Below the pieces are notes generated by a model. That model made no database searches. It was given only the letters and a program-made list of their open reading frames with translations, and was not told the DNA's origin. Source: Coriolopsis trogii (taxonomy: Eukaryota; Basidiomycota; Agaricomycetes; Polyporales; Polyporaceae). From it: 64,000 nucleotides of DNA. Location: contig JAHYIO010000005.1 of the NCBI GenBank assembly GCA_020543525.1, positions 930,001 through 994,000 of the forward strand. Direction: 5' to 3'. Shown piece by piece: positions 33,477 to 45,537 of the stretch (its first letter is position 1; each line of letters begins with the position of its first letter). Position numbers and translations under genes: made by a program.

Positions 33477-36222
33477 TCAAACGCGCGCTTTCTTCCTAGC
33501 AGGGGCGGAATCGTCGTCCTCCCTCTCCGGCTTACGCGCCATCCTCTTCCCAAGCACAGGTGCAGGCCGCGCAGAAGCAGCGGCAGCTGGAGTGCCGGAG
33601 CCAACTCGCGACGGCCCGGGTGCGGGTGCCTGAGGTGCGGTCCTGGGCCGGTGGACGATGCTCGTCACCAGGGGTTGACCACCCTCCGGAATGCGGCCGA
33701 CAGGGAGGTGCTCCATGGGGACCACCGACACCTCGACGCGGAAGAGTGACTTCTTCATCACGTACTCGCGCGGCCAGTTGTGCCTGCCCAGTAGCAGGCC
33801 TTCGTCGACGTCCATGTCTTCCGCGAGACCATCCGGCACACCAGCCGCTCCCGAAGCCTCTGCGCCTGCGTCCGCGTCCTCCTCTTCGGAGTCGACCATG
33901 AGGGAGTGTTCGACCTCGGCCAGGTCATCCTCATCGTCCTCCGGCGAGCGGGCGCGCTTCTTGCCCTTGTCCAGAGGCGCGACAGGAGCCTCCTCGACCG
34001 TGGGCAGAACACGGCCCTTGCCCTTCGAGTCGGTGAGGGGTGGGTCCTGGGGGAGACGGGAGGACTGAGGCGTCTTCCGAGAGAAGGGGAAGGCGGGACC
34101 CCCGCGCGACGTGCCCAACAACCCCAAGCTCTGCAAAGACGGGGTCCTCGAGAGCTTGAGTGAGCGAGGGGACAGTTCACGCTTCACACTCCCGGCGGCG
34201 GGAGCAGCGACGGGTTCCGGAGTCGAGGGGCGGGCTTGCTCGGTACCGGCTGCCTTGACCTGTGCCGCGTCGACCTTGCTCAACGCATCGGGAGTCGCAA
34301 GACCGAGTGGCGTCACGTCCCTCTGCATCCTCTCGCGTTCCATGGTCTTATAGGGGACGACCTCCCCGTCTGGGAGAATGAGAACGGCGTGGTGCCGCCT
34401 AAGCTCATGGCCGGGAGGGACACGACGACGAGTGGTGGTCTGGGGGGCGTTCGCCCTCTCGTACGCCTCGTTGCCAGCGACTTGTGCTGGCGTGAGCTCC
34501 GCACCCCTTGTGAGGATGTTCTTGCGCGGCTGCGTCGGGGAGCTGGAGGTCTCTCCCTCGGTCTGGCTGGCGGTATCGACAACGGATGGGAAGGGAGAGA
34601 TGGCAGCTTCAGCCGGTTTCTCCGAGACAGTTTGGGTGCGGTCAGCCTGGTGCTTCACCGACGGCTGAGTCTCGTAGCCGGTGTACCCTTCTCTCCGCAG
34701 AGGCACGGCGTTGTACTTCTTGAGCCTCTCGATGACCTCCGCGCTCGGCTCGAAAAGGCGCGAGGGCGGAAGGTGTGCGTATTCCGCCGGATCGGGCGCA
34801 ATGTATGAAGGGACGAAACCGTCGTCGGCGGGGTTCGATTCGGCAGCAGGCGAATCCAACCATGGAGCACCAGCGCCGTGGGACTCACGCCGAAGAGGGG
34901 GGAGGCCATACTTCTTCCCGAGCGCGAGCTTCTGCGCACCTGTCAGGAAGGGACGGTCCTCTGTCTGGCCTTGCGAGCTTGGACCGGCGACAGGAACGCC
35001 CTCGGGACACTCGAGGTTGGTCGCGTCTTGTCGTGTCAGGCGACCGTGGTGGGAATCGGTCGAGGGACCGATGTTGATGTCGAGCGGGCCAGTGCCCTGA
35101 AGCCCGCATGTCTCCGCTTCCTCCTGTTCGACAGGAGTGCTCTCTGGTGCAGACTCGGAGTGCGAAGACTCCTCGTCGTCGATGGCCACAACGCCTCCAT
35201 CGCGGCTTCCAGTCTCATGCCCGCCCTCGGCTGCTGGTTGTGCGGGCTGCGCATAACCAGCGGTTCCGTCGAAAGGATGCCGTGGTGGGGGCGCATATTC
35301 CCTGACATATGAGAAGGGCGGGGGCACGTACTTGTACAGTCTCGCCCCCAGTACGCTTCTGAACTCCGTTTGGGGTCGAGGACCGCAGCGTTTTGCTGTG
35401 AGGAGCGTCGCGTTCATCTGCCGAATGGACGCATTCAGACGGTCGTACTCGTCCGTCGGTACCGGGGAGAAAGCAGAGGCTTGCACAGCCTCTGGAGACG
35501 GTTCTGCTGTATGTGGAGGGGGTGTGGCTGGTTCGATGGCCTTGGCTTTGCCCTTGCCTTTGGTCGACGTCCCACGCGCGGTGTTGGGCTCCTTCTTGGC
35601 GACAGCACGCTTACGGGGAGCGGGAACCGGCACGGGAACAGAGGAAGGACCAGCCTCACTAGTTAACGAATGGACGTCAAAAACGAGTCAATCATGAAAA
35701 GGAAGTACAAGCACCTCTCGAATGAAGTGATTGCTGCCTGGGTGCCCTTGCGCGCACGCTTTCGTGGTGGCGGAGCAGGGACGGGAGCAATGGTGGGAGG
35801 ATTGTTGGACGGTAGCGAAGCGCTGGTTAGAGAGCGTATTAGTCAGATGAGGACTCACGTCCACAGGAGAACGGTATAGGAGACGTACGCGTTGCTGGTC
35901 GATGCCACAGGCTGCGCATCGTCTTGTTCTACAGTTTTGCGGGAACGACGGGGTCTTGTGACCCTCTGAACGGCTGTGGCGACTTGACCCAGGATCTTCT
36001 TAGATCGTGTTTGAATGGTTTGGTTAGCCCCATTCGTGAGGGCAGGAGCGACAGGGGGTGGAGGAGGAGGAGCGGGGGCAGGGGCAGCATTGTTGGCGGC
36101 AGGGGCAGCATTGTTGGCGGCTGAGGGAACGGTTAGAGTGGCCGGAGGGACCGTTGCCAGCGAAGTAGGAACTCACCAGCAGCAGCGCGAGTTGCACTCC
36201 TGGTTACACGACGGGGGATCAT
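33477..36222 (-). CDS. Z: large disordered nuclear-type protein, related to X1/X2
   Basis: There are four exons. Exon 1 (from 36222) is MIPRRVTRSATRAAA. Exon 2 has a 21-nt tandem repeat giving AANNAAP twice, then RPRRSRKTVEQDDAQPVAST and SNA at a GTACGT donor, the same junction and phase as X1/X2. Exon 3 carries PPPRKRARKGTQAAITSFES, a basic cluster where X2 has PPPAKRRRR. Exon 4 (to 33477) is about 700 residues with no stop. It is rich in Pro, Ser, Glu and Arg, with KKRARSPEDDEDDLAEVEHS and a final ARKKARV. No folded domain is recognised. The length, charge patches and basic motifs suggest a chromatin- or nucleus-associated protein. Low-complexity composition makes database matching unreliable. 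Confidence 0.7.
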
Positions 36223-37847
36223 GTTGAAGCAGTGGTATGTGTGGATGGGGTGTGGAGGGGTCTGTAAGTGTGTGGCTGAGGAGCGAAGGAAGGGGATCGT
36301 GGTGGTGGAGAGAAGATGAGTTCGAGTTGTGCAAGGCGCCGGGTTTTGTACAGATTTGTGCAACAATAGCCGGAGTCAAGCGGAGGTGCCACCAGGCCAA
36401 TGCGCTGTGTCCGGCGCTTCGTGTTCCTGGGCCACTGCTTTTAGTGTTGTCCTCGACTGCCATGGTCTCCGCTGTGTCAACTTGACAAAAGCCGTTCCAC
36501 GTGTACTTTCCTTCAGCAAGGCAGTCTTCCCAGGTTCTGTGGGCGGTTTATGAGGGTGGAAATACGTATCAGCCTGTGCGGGCGCGAGCGGGTTACTCCC
36601 TAAGTCGACCGAAATGGAGCGCGCTGGAAGCGTCTCAAGTATGCGCTGCGCTGTTTTTCGTGCTATCAAGCGGACTGCGTATCTCGAGGTCGGCTCGGGG
36701 AGGGTCTGGCAGGCTGAATGCCCATACTGCTCTTGCTTGTTGTTGATGAAATGTTCGTTCAATCGTCACTACTAGAATCATACACCAGTAAACCCACCTT
36801 CTACTCTCTAGGCCAACATCTGGACTGGAACCTGGCATGGATTTCGTTACGTATTCGTGTCCTCCCGTGCCCACTGCTGAATCGGCGAGTGCCAAGCGGA
36901 TAAGCGACGATAGAGGCCGTTCCCATCGATACCTGTAAGTTCCGGGGCCTCATGCAGTGTTGAGTAGATCGTGCTACAAGTGTTCACTCACAAGCTGACG
37001 ATCCGTCAAGCAGGGGACAACAGGGGCGACACTACCCCCGCATGCGACGACCGCGTGATTGCTCCGCCGTTCGCCTGGTCAAGCAATCAACAAGCACTAC
37101 TTTGCACCATGCGTAGTAGAGCGCGTAGAGGTGTTAGAGGCCCGTATGTTGACATTCTGGGAATGGGGTCGTCGTCGTCGTTGCCGACGTCGAACACGTC
37201 GCAGCACTGCCACAGACGTTTCGTAGATCTGATTGCGCCCTCGGCCCGCCTCTAAACCGGTCCGAGTCTCCCACCGTACCTGACTTCGTCGCCGCCGCCA
37301 TTGTCATCGTCGCCGTCGCTGTTGTCGTCGGTCATCGCTCACACCTTAATGCATCCTAGTACCTTGCCACACGACCATCAGACCAGTACGAACACAGAGA
37401 CCATATCTTTGAAGTCTGCGTCATTCGCAAGGATCATGTGCACACTCAGTCTTGGGCCTGCTGCAGTGCCGCTACTGCATGGAGTTCTTTGAGGCGATGA
37501 GTTCTCTCAAAGCTGAGTATATCTTCTGGATGATTCCGCGTCTGCAGCACAGGTCGAGACACACCGGCTTTGTGGCCTTTACAAGCGAGCCACTCCTTGT
37601 CCCCATGGCTTTGGGCCACGCCGCCAAATCCTTTGTCGTCCACCCTCGGCTACGCCAACGAGAAGACACTGAGCGCATGGCGGCGTGGATGCGATGGCCC
37701 AGTGGCGGGATCGATCTCCCTACAAAGGAACATTTACCTATGTGCCACTCACGGGCGACTCGTCGGGAAGCGTTGTCGCCTTGTTGTCGGCTGGCTATAA
37801 GCCTGCTCCTTGTGCGGACCAGGTAAAGCACCCCTCTTTCTAACACC
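36223..37847. other. Intergenic, 1.6 kb
   Basis: This is the shared 5' region of the minus-strand Z gene and the plus-strand gene at 37848. One plus-strand frame at 37570-37800 (contains LGYANEKTLSAWRRG) looks weakly coding but has no start or splice support. A GTCGTCGTCGTC-type trinucleotide run lies near 37167-37180. Confidence 0.35.
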
Positions 37848-38798
37848 ATGTACTCTCACCTATCTGTCGTGTTGTTCTCTGCCGTCGTCGCTTTGGCAGC
37901 CGTCGTTGTACAGTACGTTCCACATCGACTCGCATTCGAGAGGATGGATGCCTGACGCGAAGGACACAGCTTCTTTCGTACTCATCTAGGGCAGCATCGT
38001 GTGGCGAAGGATGATGAGAGGATGGAGCAGGTCTTGGGTGAGTTGCATATCTGCCATCTGATGAATGTGCAAGGACTTACATCCCGTCGTTCTTTTATTC
38101 GTGCCACACAGAGCGGATTCTAGTCGTTCTCCACGAGTCTCGTGGACCCGAGGAACGGGCTGATATACTAAAATGGGACTTTCTCATTGGTGGGCGTGTA
38201 TATCCCTCGCAGTGAATGATGCTAAGGCCCGTCACACAAGCTCTCGCCCGGCTCTCTCTTATACTGCAAAGCGATGTCGACAGAGAAATCTATTTTGCAC
38301 GGCTTTCCGAGACGGAAAGCGAGGCTAGGATCATCACTGTCTCTGTGGAGCTGTCCTATTGCCATTGCTTGCCTCCTGATCCCCATGCGCCTAGGAGGAT
38401 ACAAAGTATGAAGACTCGTCCCCTACGCGTGATGCTTCACTTATCTGATTCGTACATTTGAAGGTACCGATTCAAGGCTCCGAAGGAGGGACGCTTTCTC
38501 TGGCGCGTCCCATCCGCAGGTGGCCTGGGACAGCAGATGGTGGTTGACACCGCGCGACCCGACCAATTCTCCTTTCGGTCTCGATCTGGAGCAGTGGATG
38601 CAGAGCGTGAGGATCGTCCGACGCAACTCGGTCGAGTTGCGCCAGGTTGCTCCTGGCTCAGACAGCTTGAACGAACGCTGGTGCCGCGCTTTCCAGGACA
38701 CCCCCATGTTCGCCAACTTCAATGTTTGGGACCCAGCTTTGCACGAAAGGCTCGCGGACCATGTGGTGTCCATTCCGTGGCCCGGCTTCCGTCGCTAG
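37848..38798 (+). CDS. Small membrane-anchored protein, uncharacterised
   Basis: Five exons join in frame. Exon 1 MYSHLSVVLFSAVVALAAVV (single hydrophobic anchor, residues 4-21). Exon 2 FFRTHLGQHRVAKDDERMEQ. Exon 3 ILVVLHESRGPEERADILKW. Exon 4 LARLSLILQSDVDREIYFAR, then ELSYCHCLPPDP. A 58-nt intron (GTATGA...TTGAAG) leads to exon 5: STDSRLRRRDAFSG, SRWWLTPRDPTNSPFGLDLE, NVWDPALHERLADHVV and IPWPGFRR, with a stop at 38796. About 240 residues with a Trp-rich C-terminal half. The separate exons keep phase through four introns, which supports a real gene. No family recognised. The anchor suggests a secretory-pathway or membrane location. Confidence 0.65.
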
Positions 38799-39224
38799 CC
38801 GTGTGATTTTCTTCATCTTTGCATCGCATTCAGCACGCCAGGACTCTTCTCTTCTCCTATTGTTCCACTTTTTGGTGGGGTCGCACTGTACGAGAAACTC
38901 ATAATGGTGGATGGTAGAGGTAGTCGGATGAGCACACGACCATATTGTACATTTTTCTACGTTGACCTTGTTCCACTTCATACCATTCTGTTCATTCACA
39001 TCCCTGCCCATGATACCTACAATGTAATGTAACATCTAGTTCTGTAGCCGCGTTGTTCAAAATGTACCTGTATTGCACGCCTTGGTGATTCAAGTTGCCA
39101 ATCTTGGTGGGATGCTGGGATACCCTTTCGGCGCCAAAGGAGCGTCGTGCACGGCGCCGCGAGCTCGCTGATTTGGACTGTCTGCAACGTTCACACTGCA
39201 CAGAATCGTTCTCGTCTACGCTCC

Positions 39225-40595
39225 ATGTCTCTGCTTGTACTCTCAGCGCACGACGTGCTCGATGTCACGAAGCGATTCACTCCAGACGAGCTCGTCGACC
39301 TCATGGCCGTCGTCTTCTCGCAACTCTCCACCTCCGATCCCGGGATCGTCCAACCGCACAGGACAGCCATCTCGACGGCGAACCACACCGCGCTGTTCAT
39401 GCCATCGCGTATCGCGTCGGCCGGGACGACGATGAAGGTCGTGTCGGTGCCCACGGCGAACGCGCCCGCGGACGTGAAGGCGAGGGGGCTGCCGGCGAGC
39501 ACGATTGTCATGGACGAGCAGAGCGGGCATGTGAGGGCGATTGTGAACGCGAGGCTGCTGACGGCGCTGAGGAATGCTGCTGGTATGTGTTGCTCGCGGT
39601 CTATTCTGTCCTCTCGTATGCCTACGTAGGCGAAGTATTGTCACCCGGAGGTCTCAGGCAATAGTACCCCAACTGCTTCGCCAACATCCGTCCAACATCC
39701 GTGGCCAAGGGACCAACGTTCACATGCGTCTGTAGGATCTCTGCTTGCGACGCGTCTCCTCCTGCCTCATAGCCAAGGCCCCACCACCATCCTCGCCATC
39801 GGCGCCGGGGCCCAGATCCAGGCGCACATCTCGCTCTTCCTCGCCGCGTATTCCACCATACAGCGCTGCGCGATCTTCAACCGGTCCCATAATGCTCGTG
39901 TGCAAGCACTGCAAGACAGCCTTCGTAACGCCCATCCAAGCCTCGCGTGGACGTTCGGAGTGCTCTCTGCGCCTGAGGAGCAGGCCCTTGACCTGCGGGA
40001 AGCGGTCGGCGGCGCAGACATCATCGTTACGGCCACGCCCTCGACGGTGCCACTATTCCTCTCGGAGTGGGTGCGGCCAGGGACGCATCTCTGCCTCATC
40101 GGGTCATACAAGCCGGAAATGTCAGTGACGGTTCGCCTTTGGTCGAGAGACAGGACGGTTGATGACCGCTGTCCCTCCCTGTAGGCACGAGATCGACACT
40201 GAATTGGTGAAGCGCGCGGGCAAAGTCGTCGTAGACCAGAAGTCGGCATGCTTGGTCAGTAGTCATACTTAGTCTATGTAGACCGCCAGACCTGATGCGT
40301 TGAACAGGTAGAAGCCGGAGAGCTCATCTCGGCCGGCTGCAGGGAGACTGATATCGTCGAACTCGGAGAGCTCTACGACGTTGTCCCAGCTGCACAGGGC
40401 ACGTCTGCATCATGGCGCGTGCGCGACGAGCTCGTTCGGGATGTGCGGAGTAGAGGAGATGTCACCATCTTCAAGTCTGTCGGGGTCGGCGTGCAGGACG
40501 TCGCCATCGCTTGTGCTGTGGTGGACCGAGCCTTGGAAGACGGCATAGGTAGAGCGATCAACGACTACGATGCGGACCTCCCTGCGACACGCTGA
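39225..40595 (+). CDS. Ornithine cyclodeaminase / mu-crystallin family protein
   Basis: This family comprises NAD(P)-dependent enzymes such as ornithine cyclodeaminase, ketimine reductases and related imine reductases, usually cytosolic. Exon 1 (39225-39582): MSLLVLSAHDVLDVTKRF, then MKVVSVPTANA and TIVMDEQSGHVRAIVNARLL, the conserved substrate-lysine and DG-type region. Exon 2 carries the Rossmann motif ILAIGAGAQIQAHISLFL (GxGxQ) with FNRS closing the second strand, and ADIIVTATPSTVPLF. Exon 3 reads HEIDTELVKRAGKVVVD; exon 4 reads EAGELISAGCRETDIVELGE and FKSVGVGVQDVAIA and ends DLPATR at 40595. About 370 residues. The exact substrate cannot be assigned. Confidence 0.85.
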
Positions 40596-42165
40596 GAAGG
40601 GTGAATGAGTTGAACCTCTTCTTGCATATGTACTTGCCACTGAGGAGCATGGATACAGACGAAGAGCTTTGCTGTGTGTACGTCTTGATGTCTGAAGTCC
40701 AGCTTTGTGGTTGGTCGGCTGAATGCGCTGCTCAGGGTCTCATACTGCATGCGCAATCAAGCGATAGCTTCACGCTCGCTTCAGCTTCCATCGCACGTTG
40801 AATGTACCCGTGATACACCTCACTGTGCTATTGCTGCCCTATATGAGAATCGCGCAACGGAGGCGAGGGACGTACGAGATGCAGGAAATCGCATGACCAC
40901 AGTCTTGCCCACTGGACGACGCTCGTTCAGTGCATATATGCGGTAGTGCGAAGCGCATCAATGCAAGGGTTTGAAGGTGCTTTCTTGAACGAGGTCGTGC
41001 ACAATGCGGGAGTGGCGTGGCTCGCGTGCCATCCCCATTTCATGAGATCGCTTGCCGCGCGCAGGTCAACGTGTGTCTCGTACGAATACTATCGCCGCTG
41101 TGTCGCTCAACTTCTAGAAGGTACATATGAAGAGTTGCACTGGCACATGAACGTCGGTACGGTATGTGGGCAACATCATCTACCATAACTGCTTGTATTT
41201 ACATTGGCCCACCGAAGTATACTAGGGATTAAGTGCCTCGCAGGAGTCCGTGCTGTATGCGCCCCGTCCGGAAGCAGGTGGTCGTCCGAATGCAAGAATG
41301 CACTCATCTAGCCGAGCAAGTGCGTTTGAAGTATGTCTGTGATTCACTTCCGCTTTGCGTGGCTCAAGCATGGATTGCACGTGTACAGACATCCGGTGCC
41401 TGATTCCTTGAGAACAACTGAGCACCGGACGATGCCGGGTGCTTGTCGAGTCCTCTCTGACTGTTGAACGAGCTGGCATACTGACAAGAGTAGGTTAATG
41501 TCTTGGAACGACACTGGTGCGTTTGTAGGCCGTCTGGTATAACCCGCTAGATAAATGTGAGAGCTCGCAGTCCAATGGCGGAGTATTGATATAGCGACTG
41601 CGCAGCTCATGTTTATCGTGCCGAGGCGGTCTGCTTTGCATCTACTAATTGTTCAGGCCGATATGGGCGACAAAGAAACCTCTGTTTCTCACCTCGAAAC
41701 TTCCCATCGCAGAAGCGAGTGGTTTCGTCGAGGCATGAGACACCTGTAGGCCGGCATGTGATGGGTCGGGATGATGTTGGGACGGTGCGCAGGAGATGAT
41801 CGCTGAACGGTCATCTGCGAGCTATTCTGAGCAGCAGCTCCAGCATCCAGGCTGTGCACAGTTCATAACAAGATGTCGGAGGGTCGGTGCCAAATGCCCC
41901 TTGTAGGTGAGACAGCCACCTCTTCCAAGGCGCCGCGAGATTGACATGCGCTCTTTGTGCGATTGACAAGGGCTGCGACACCCTGACTGCTTTCGACGTT
42001 GTACCATGTTCAAAGCGCGCCAGACAATGTATATAACATCGTCCAGGGGGTGTGGGTGGTCCAGCAGCAACTTCACTCCTTCCAACCACTCTCGTTCTTG
42101 ACGAGCAGGTCTCACGCCACTCTCTCGATACATACTCAACTTCACTTATTCTCTCGCCTCCTATC
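40596..42165. other. Intergenic, 1.6 kb, AA9 promoter at right end
   Basis: Short open frames only (for example 40946-41188), none with convincing splice structure. The right end holds the TATA box at 42030-42036. Confidence 0.4.
42030..42036 (+). promoter_or_regulatory. TATA box of the AA9 gene
   Basis: TATATAA lies 130 bp upstream of the AA9 ATG (42166), typical of inducible secreted-enzyme genes in fungi. Confidence 0.55.
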
Positions 42166-43415
42166 ATGTATTCCGTGACAATCGTCGTTGCATCTCTCTT
42201 GGCCTTCGTTCCGAACGTCGTAGGCCACGGTTATCTCAAGAGCGTCGCCATCGACGGCAAGATCTACCAAGGGAATGTCCCGAACAACCCCACTGGTGAG
42301 TCCGCGTGTTCCGTCTGCTGTATATTATTGCTGAATGCGACCCATAGTCGACAGTCCCATCCGTCTCATTGACGATGTAGACCCCGTGAAGGGATCTTCG
42401 AACCCGAACTTGGCATGCGGCCAGCACGCGCAGAACGCAGCTCTGGTTGTGCCAGCAAACCCAGGCAGCAAAGTGACGTTTGACTGGGCCTCGGGCCAGG
42501 GTGGTAACGTACGCATCTTCTCGCTGTTTTTCGCACATCCACTAGCGTACTAAGTGGTGGCGCGGCACATAGTGGATTCACAACACCGGGCCGATGATGA
42601 CCTACATGGCGGCTTGCGAGGGCACCACATGCGACAAGTTTGACGCCTCGAACGCTCAGTGGTTCAAGATCGACGAAGCTGGTCAGAAGAGCGGTAGCTC
42701 TGCTTGGGTGCAGGCAGACCTCAGTAAGGATCACATATGCATCTTGGCGCGGTCTTGGATTTGACTTCTCTTCCTGAAGCTACTGGAGGGACGTACTCTG
42801 TTACTATCCCCAGCGACATCGCGCCTGGAGACTATCTCATCCGGCACGAGGTTTGTCTGCGCAGATAACCTACTCTTTGTACGAATATTGATAAGTCGCG
42901 CACTACCTATAGCTCATCGCGCTCCAGATCGCCCTCTCCCTTGGAGGCGCCGAGTTCTACCCGTCTTGCACACAAGTCCGTGTCGGTGGCAACGGCAACG
43001 GCACTCCGAACGCCACAGTCACCTTCCCTGGCGCATACAAGGATACCGACGCTGGCATCTTGACTCCGGACGTGCGTCCTTTCTGTTACCATGTGATCCT
43101 ACGCGCGCTGATAACTTTACCATGATGTAGGTTTACAACCCTGGCTTCGTCTACTCGTTCCCCGGCCCTGCCATCGCTTCCTTCGTCAGCGCTTCGGGCA
43201 GCAGCAGTGGCAATGGGAACAACGCTGCATCCGCTTCCAACGGGAGCACCCCCGTGGCCTCCGCCACGTCCACAACTGAGTCCGCCGCGGCCTCGGCTTC
43301 GTCGACTGCCACCGCCGGTGGCTCTGGCGGCTGCTATGATATGAACACCTATGACGAACGCGATGAATCTCAGCCACGCCGTATGAGCCGCGTCATGCGC
43401 AGACTTCAACACTAG
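42166..43415 (+). CDS. AA9 lytic polysaccharide monooxygenase (former GH61)
   Basis: A secreted copper enzyme that cleaves cellulose or hemicellulose oxidatively. Signal peptide MYSVTIVVASLLAFVPNVVG is followed at once by HGYLKSV, so mature His1, half of the copper brace, is present. The exons then give DSPIRLIDDVDPVKGSSNPN, then WIHNTGPMMTYMAAC (second copper His before GP), then TYSVTIPSDIAPGDYLIRHE, then LIALQIALSLGGAEFYPSC (axial Tyr). In most AA9 the last block has ALH and GAQ-F-Y; here they read ALQ and GAEFY. A Ser/Thr-rich linker follows, then CYDMNTYDERDESQ and RRMSRVMRRLQH, with no CBM1. Six introns of about 50-75 nt. About 310 residues; stop at 43413. Confidence 0.9.
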
Positions 43416-43678
43416 GCTTGAATCGTATGCTGGCGCGCGTACTACCAGTACATGGCGGAGAGGTTTCGAGTGCGGGAGCAGGACTCCTGGAGTAGAAACC
43501 GATCGCCAGAGGCCTCATGTGTAGACTAAGATTATATTATAGTATGTATTCACGTTTCTCACTCACAGCACCACTCCTAAGCGGATTGTGGGGTATGTAC
43601 GGCGAAAACCCTTGGGCTATCTTCTTCACAACATTTGTGATAGTACGTGGTCATGCATATGTACATGCAGTAAGAACC
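43416..43678. other. Intergenic, convergent 3' ends
   Basis: This lies between the AA9 stop and the stop of the minus-strand hydrolase. Nothing further seen. Confidence 0.4.
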
Positions 43679-44928
43679 TCACGCGCGCGTTGCCTTGACC
43701 CAAGCCGCGACATCCTCCGCCCATTCCTCGCCCTCTCCGCTCAAAAGCGCCCAATGAGGGCTGATGTGGTTGTGGCCCTTCATGATGTCGTACTTGACCG
43801 GCTTCCCGAGGCGCTTCCCCATCTTCTCTACGAAGATGTCCACGACCTGCCTGATGTACGGCGGCTCGCGCTCGCTCGCGAGCACATACATATCAGGGAG
43901 CGATGCGACCAACTCGTCCGAGGCCTTGTCGAGCAGGGCGTTCGGCATGTTCTCGAGCGTTGCTTCTTGCGATCCGTAGTAGCTCTCGAGGACCCCGGGA
44001 GCTGCGATAGGGATGCTGAAGTCAAACTCGAACGCACCGCCTTTGGGTATGAGGCCGGCAGTGGCTGTGCGAACGGGCGAGTCGAGAGGGAGAACGGACG
44101 GGGAGAGATAGAGGGTTATGATGTGGTTCGCGCCGGCAGAGTGTCCCATGACGTATAGCTTCCCGACACCAGTGAGGGCAGTTGGGTAGGGGGATGCAGC
44201 GGTGACTATAGACGTGTTCGTGAGGAACCAGGAGATCGCATCTCTAATGTCCTCGACTGGTTCGGGGAATCGGGCTTCAGGAGAGAGGCGGTAGTCTGCG
44301 ATGACAACCATGATCCTGCACATGTGATGAGTGATCATCGCGAGGGCCCCTGGAGTGAGAGCTTGGATTACCCGCGTTGAGCGAAGAATGCTCCAACATT
44401 GGCGTACCCAAGGTCGTAGGGCGCTCCGTTCTGACGATCGCCAGAGCTGAATCCACCTCCGTACTCAAAGAACAATACGGGAGGCTTCGTAGAGGATGCC
44501 GGGTCAGGGTAGTACACGTCGAGCTGTAACATATCGCGGTGTCAAGCATAGGGATGATACTTCCTGAATAGCACATACCTGGTGTCTGTCCGTGTTACCG
44601 TAGCGGAAAGTACGGCGAGGGAAATTCTCGATTTCATTTCTTCTTTTCTCAAGAAGCTTCATGAACGCAGCCTTGGCTAGAACAGAGAAATCCAGGTCAG
44701 TTGGGATTACATACCACCGAGGGCTCGGGTTGGAAACGCAACGAGCCTCTCTCAATGAACGTTGATGACACAGTTGTGTGAGACAATTGGAGGTATTGGC
44801 TGCACCACCGTCGTCCGCAATCGCAAAAGTGATAATAGATGCCTGCAGCATCCGACGACTACCGAACACTCACTAGGGTCAAGGATGTTGGGAATATTAT
44901 CATCGGTGAAAGCAGCAACGACCTCCAT
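43679..44928 (-). CDS. Alpha/beta hydrolase (esterase/formamidase-like)
   Basis: Exon 1 MEVVAAFTDDNIPNILDP (start 44928, 85 bp downstream of TATAAA). A long intron of about 195 nt leads to KAAFMKLLEKRRNEIENFP and TFRYGNTDRHQ. Next exon: LDVYYPDPASSTKPPVLFFE with YGGGF, the oxyanion-hole loop (HGGG in most relatives, YGGG here). The last exon has VVIADYRLSPEARFPEPVED, the nucleophile elbow GHSAGA (Ser), and near the end KGHNHISP with the likely catalytic His, ending AAWVKATRA. About 300 residues. Similar folds include kynurenine formamidase and carboxylesterases; the substrate is not clear. The gene converges on AA9, but co-function is not shown. Confidence 0.75.
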
Positions 44929-45537
44929 GTTGGTCAATGTCAGAGGATTTGGCGAATTACTGAAGAGAATGGAAACTGTGAGTCTGACGAAGCCCAGGAC
45001 GGGCTGCGGGGCTTTATAGGACAATCACGCGCAGACGCGATCCTAACAATCCTGTGGGAACGATGTGCTCCAGATGCATACCGGCGTTCAACGAACCCGT
45101 GAGTGACCTGGGACTTGGGCTTGCTCCCGATCTCACTCTGTCAGCAGAGGGGAGGTCATGGGACAGGCTCTGTACCTGCTCAAGCTCTCACCCGATGCAC
45201 AAACGAGGTTTAGAGTGATTGACATATTAGGAAGGATGGGAGGGCACAGCGCGCAAAGCTTCAACTCTCAGAAAGCGTCTTCCAAGGACCATGATACACA
45301 GATCAGAATGATCAATAGGGGATCGACGGTGCGTCAGGGCTATAGTTGCGATACGTCGAGTGGCCTATACACACCGATTACTGCAACAAGAACACATACA
45401 GAGATACAACTTGCCCCTAACCTGCGTGCAAGCTCATCGGAACGTCCGTGACTGGTTCCCGGTCTTCAGCTGACTATGCGCCTTGGGTGCTGCCGGGAAG
45501 TTGCCATAGAACGAGGCATTCGATCCTATGTCAACCA
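44929..45537. other. Intergenic: hydrolase promoter and RRP6 3' side
   Basis: TATAAA on the minus strand at 45012-45017 is the likely core promoter of the hydrolase. No gene seen in the remainder; open frames at 45158-45451 look spurious. Confidence 0.45.

Noticed and set aside
34236..34808. 190-codon frame opposite the Z gene
   Set aside because: Antisense shadow of a GC-rich disordered coding region.
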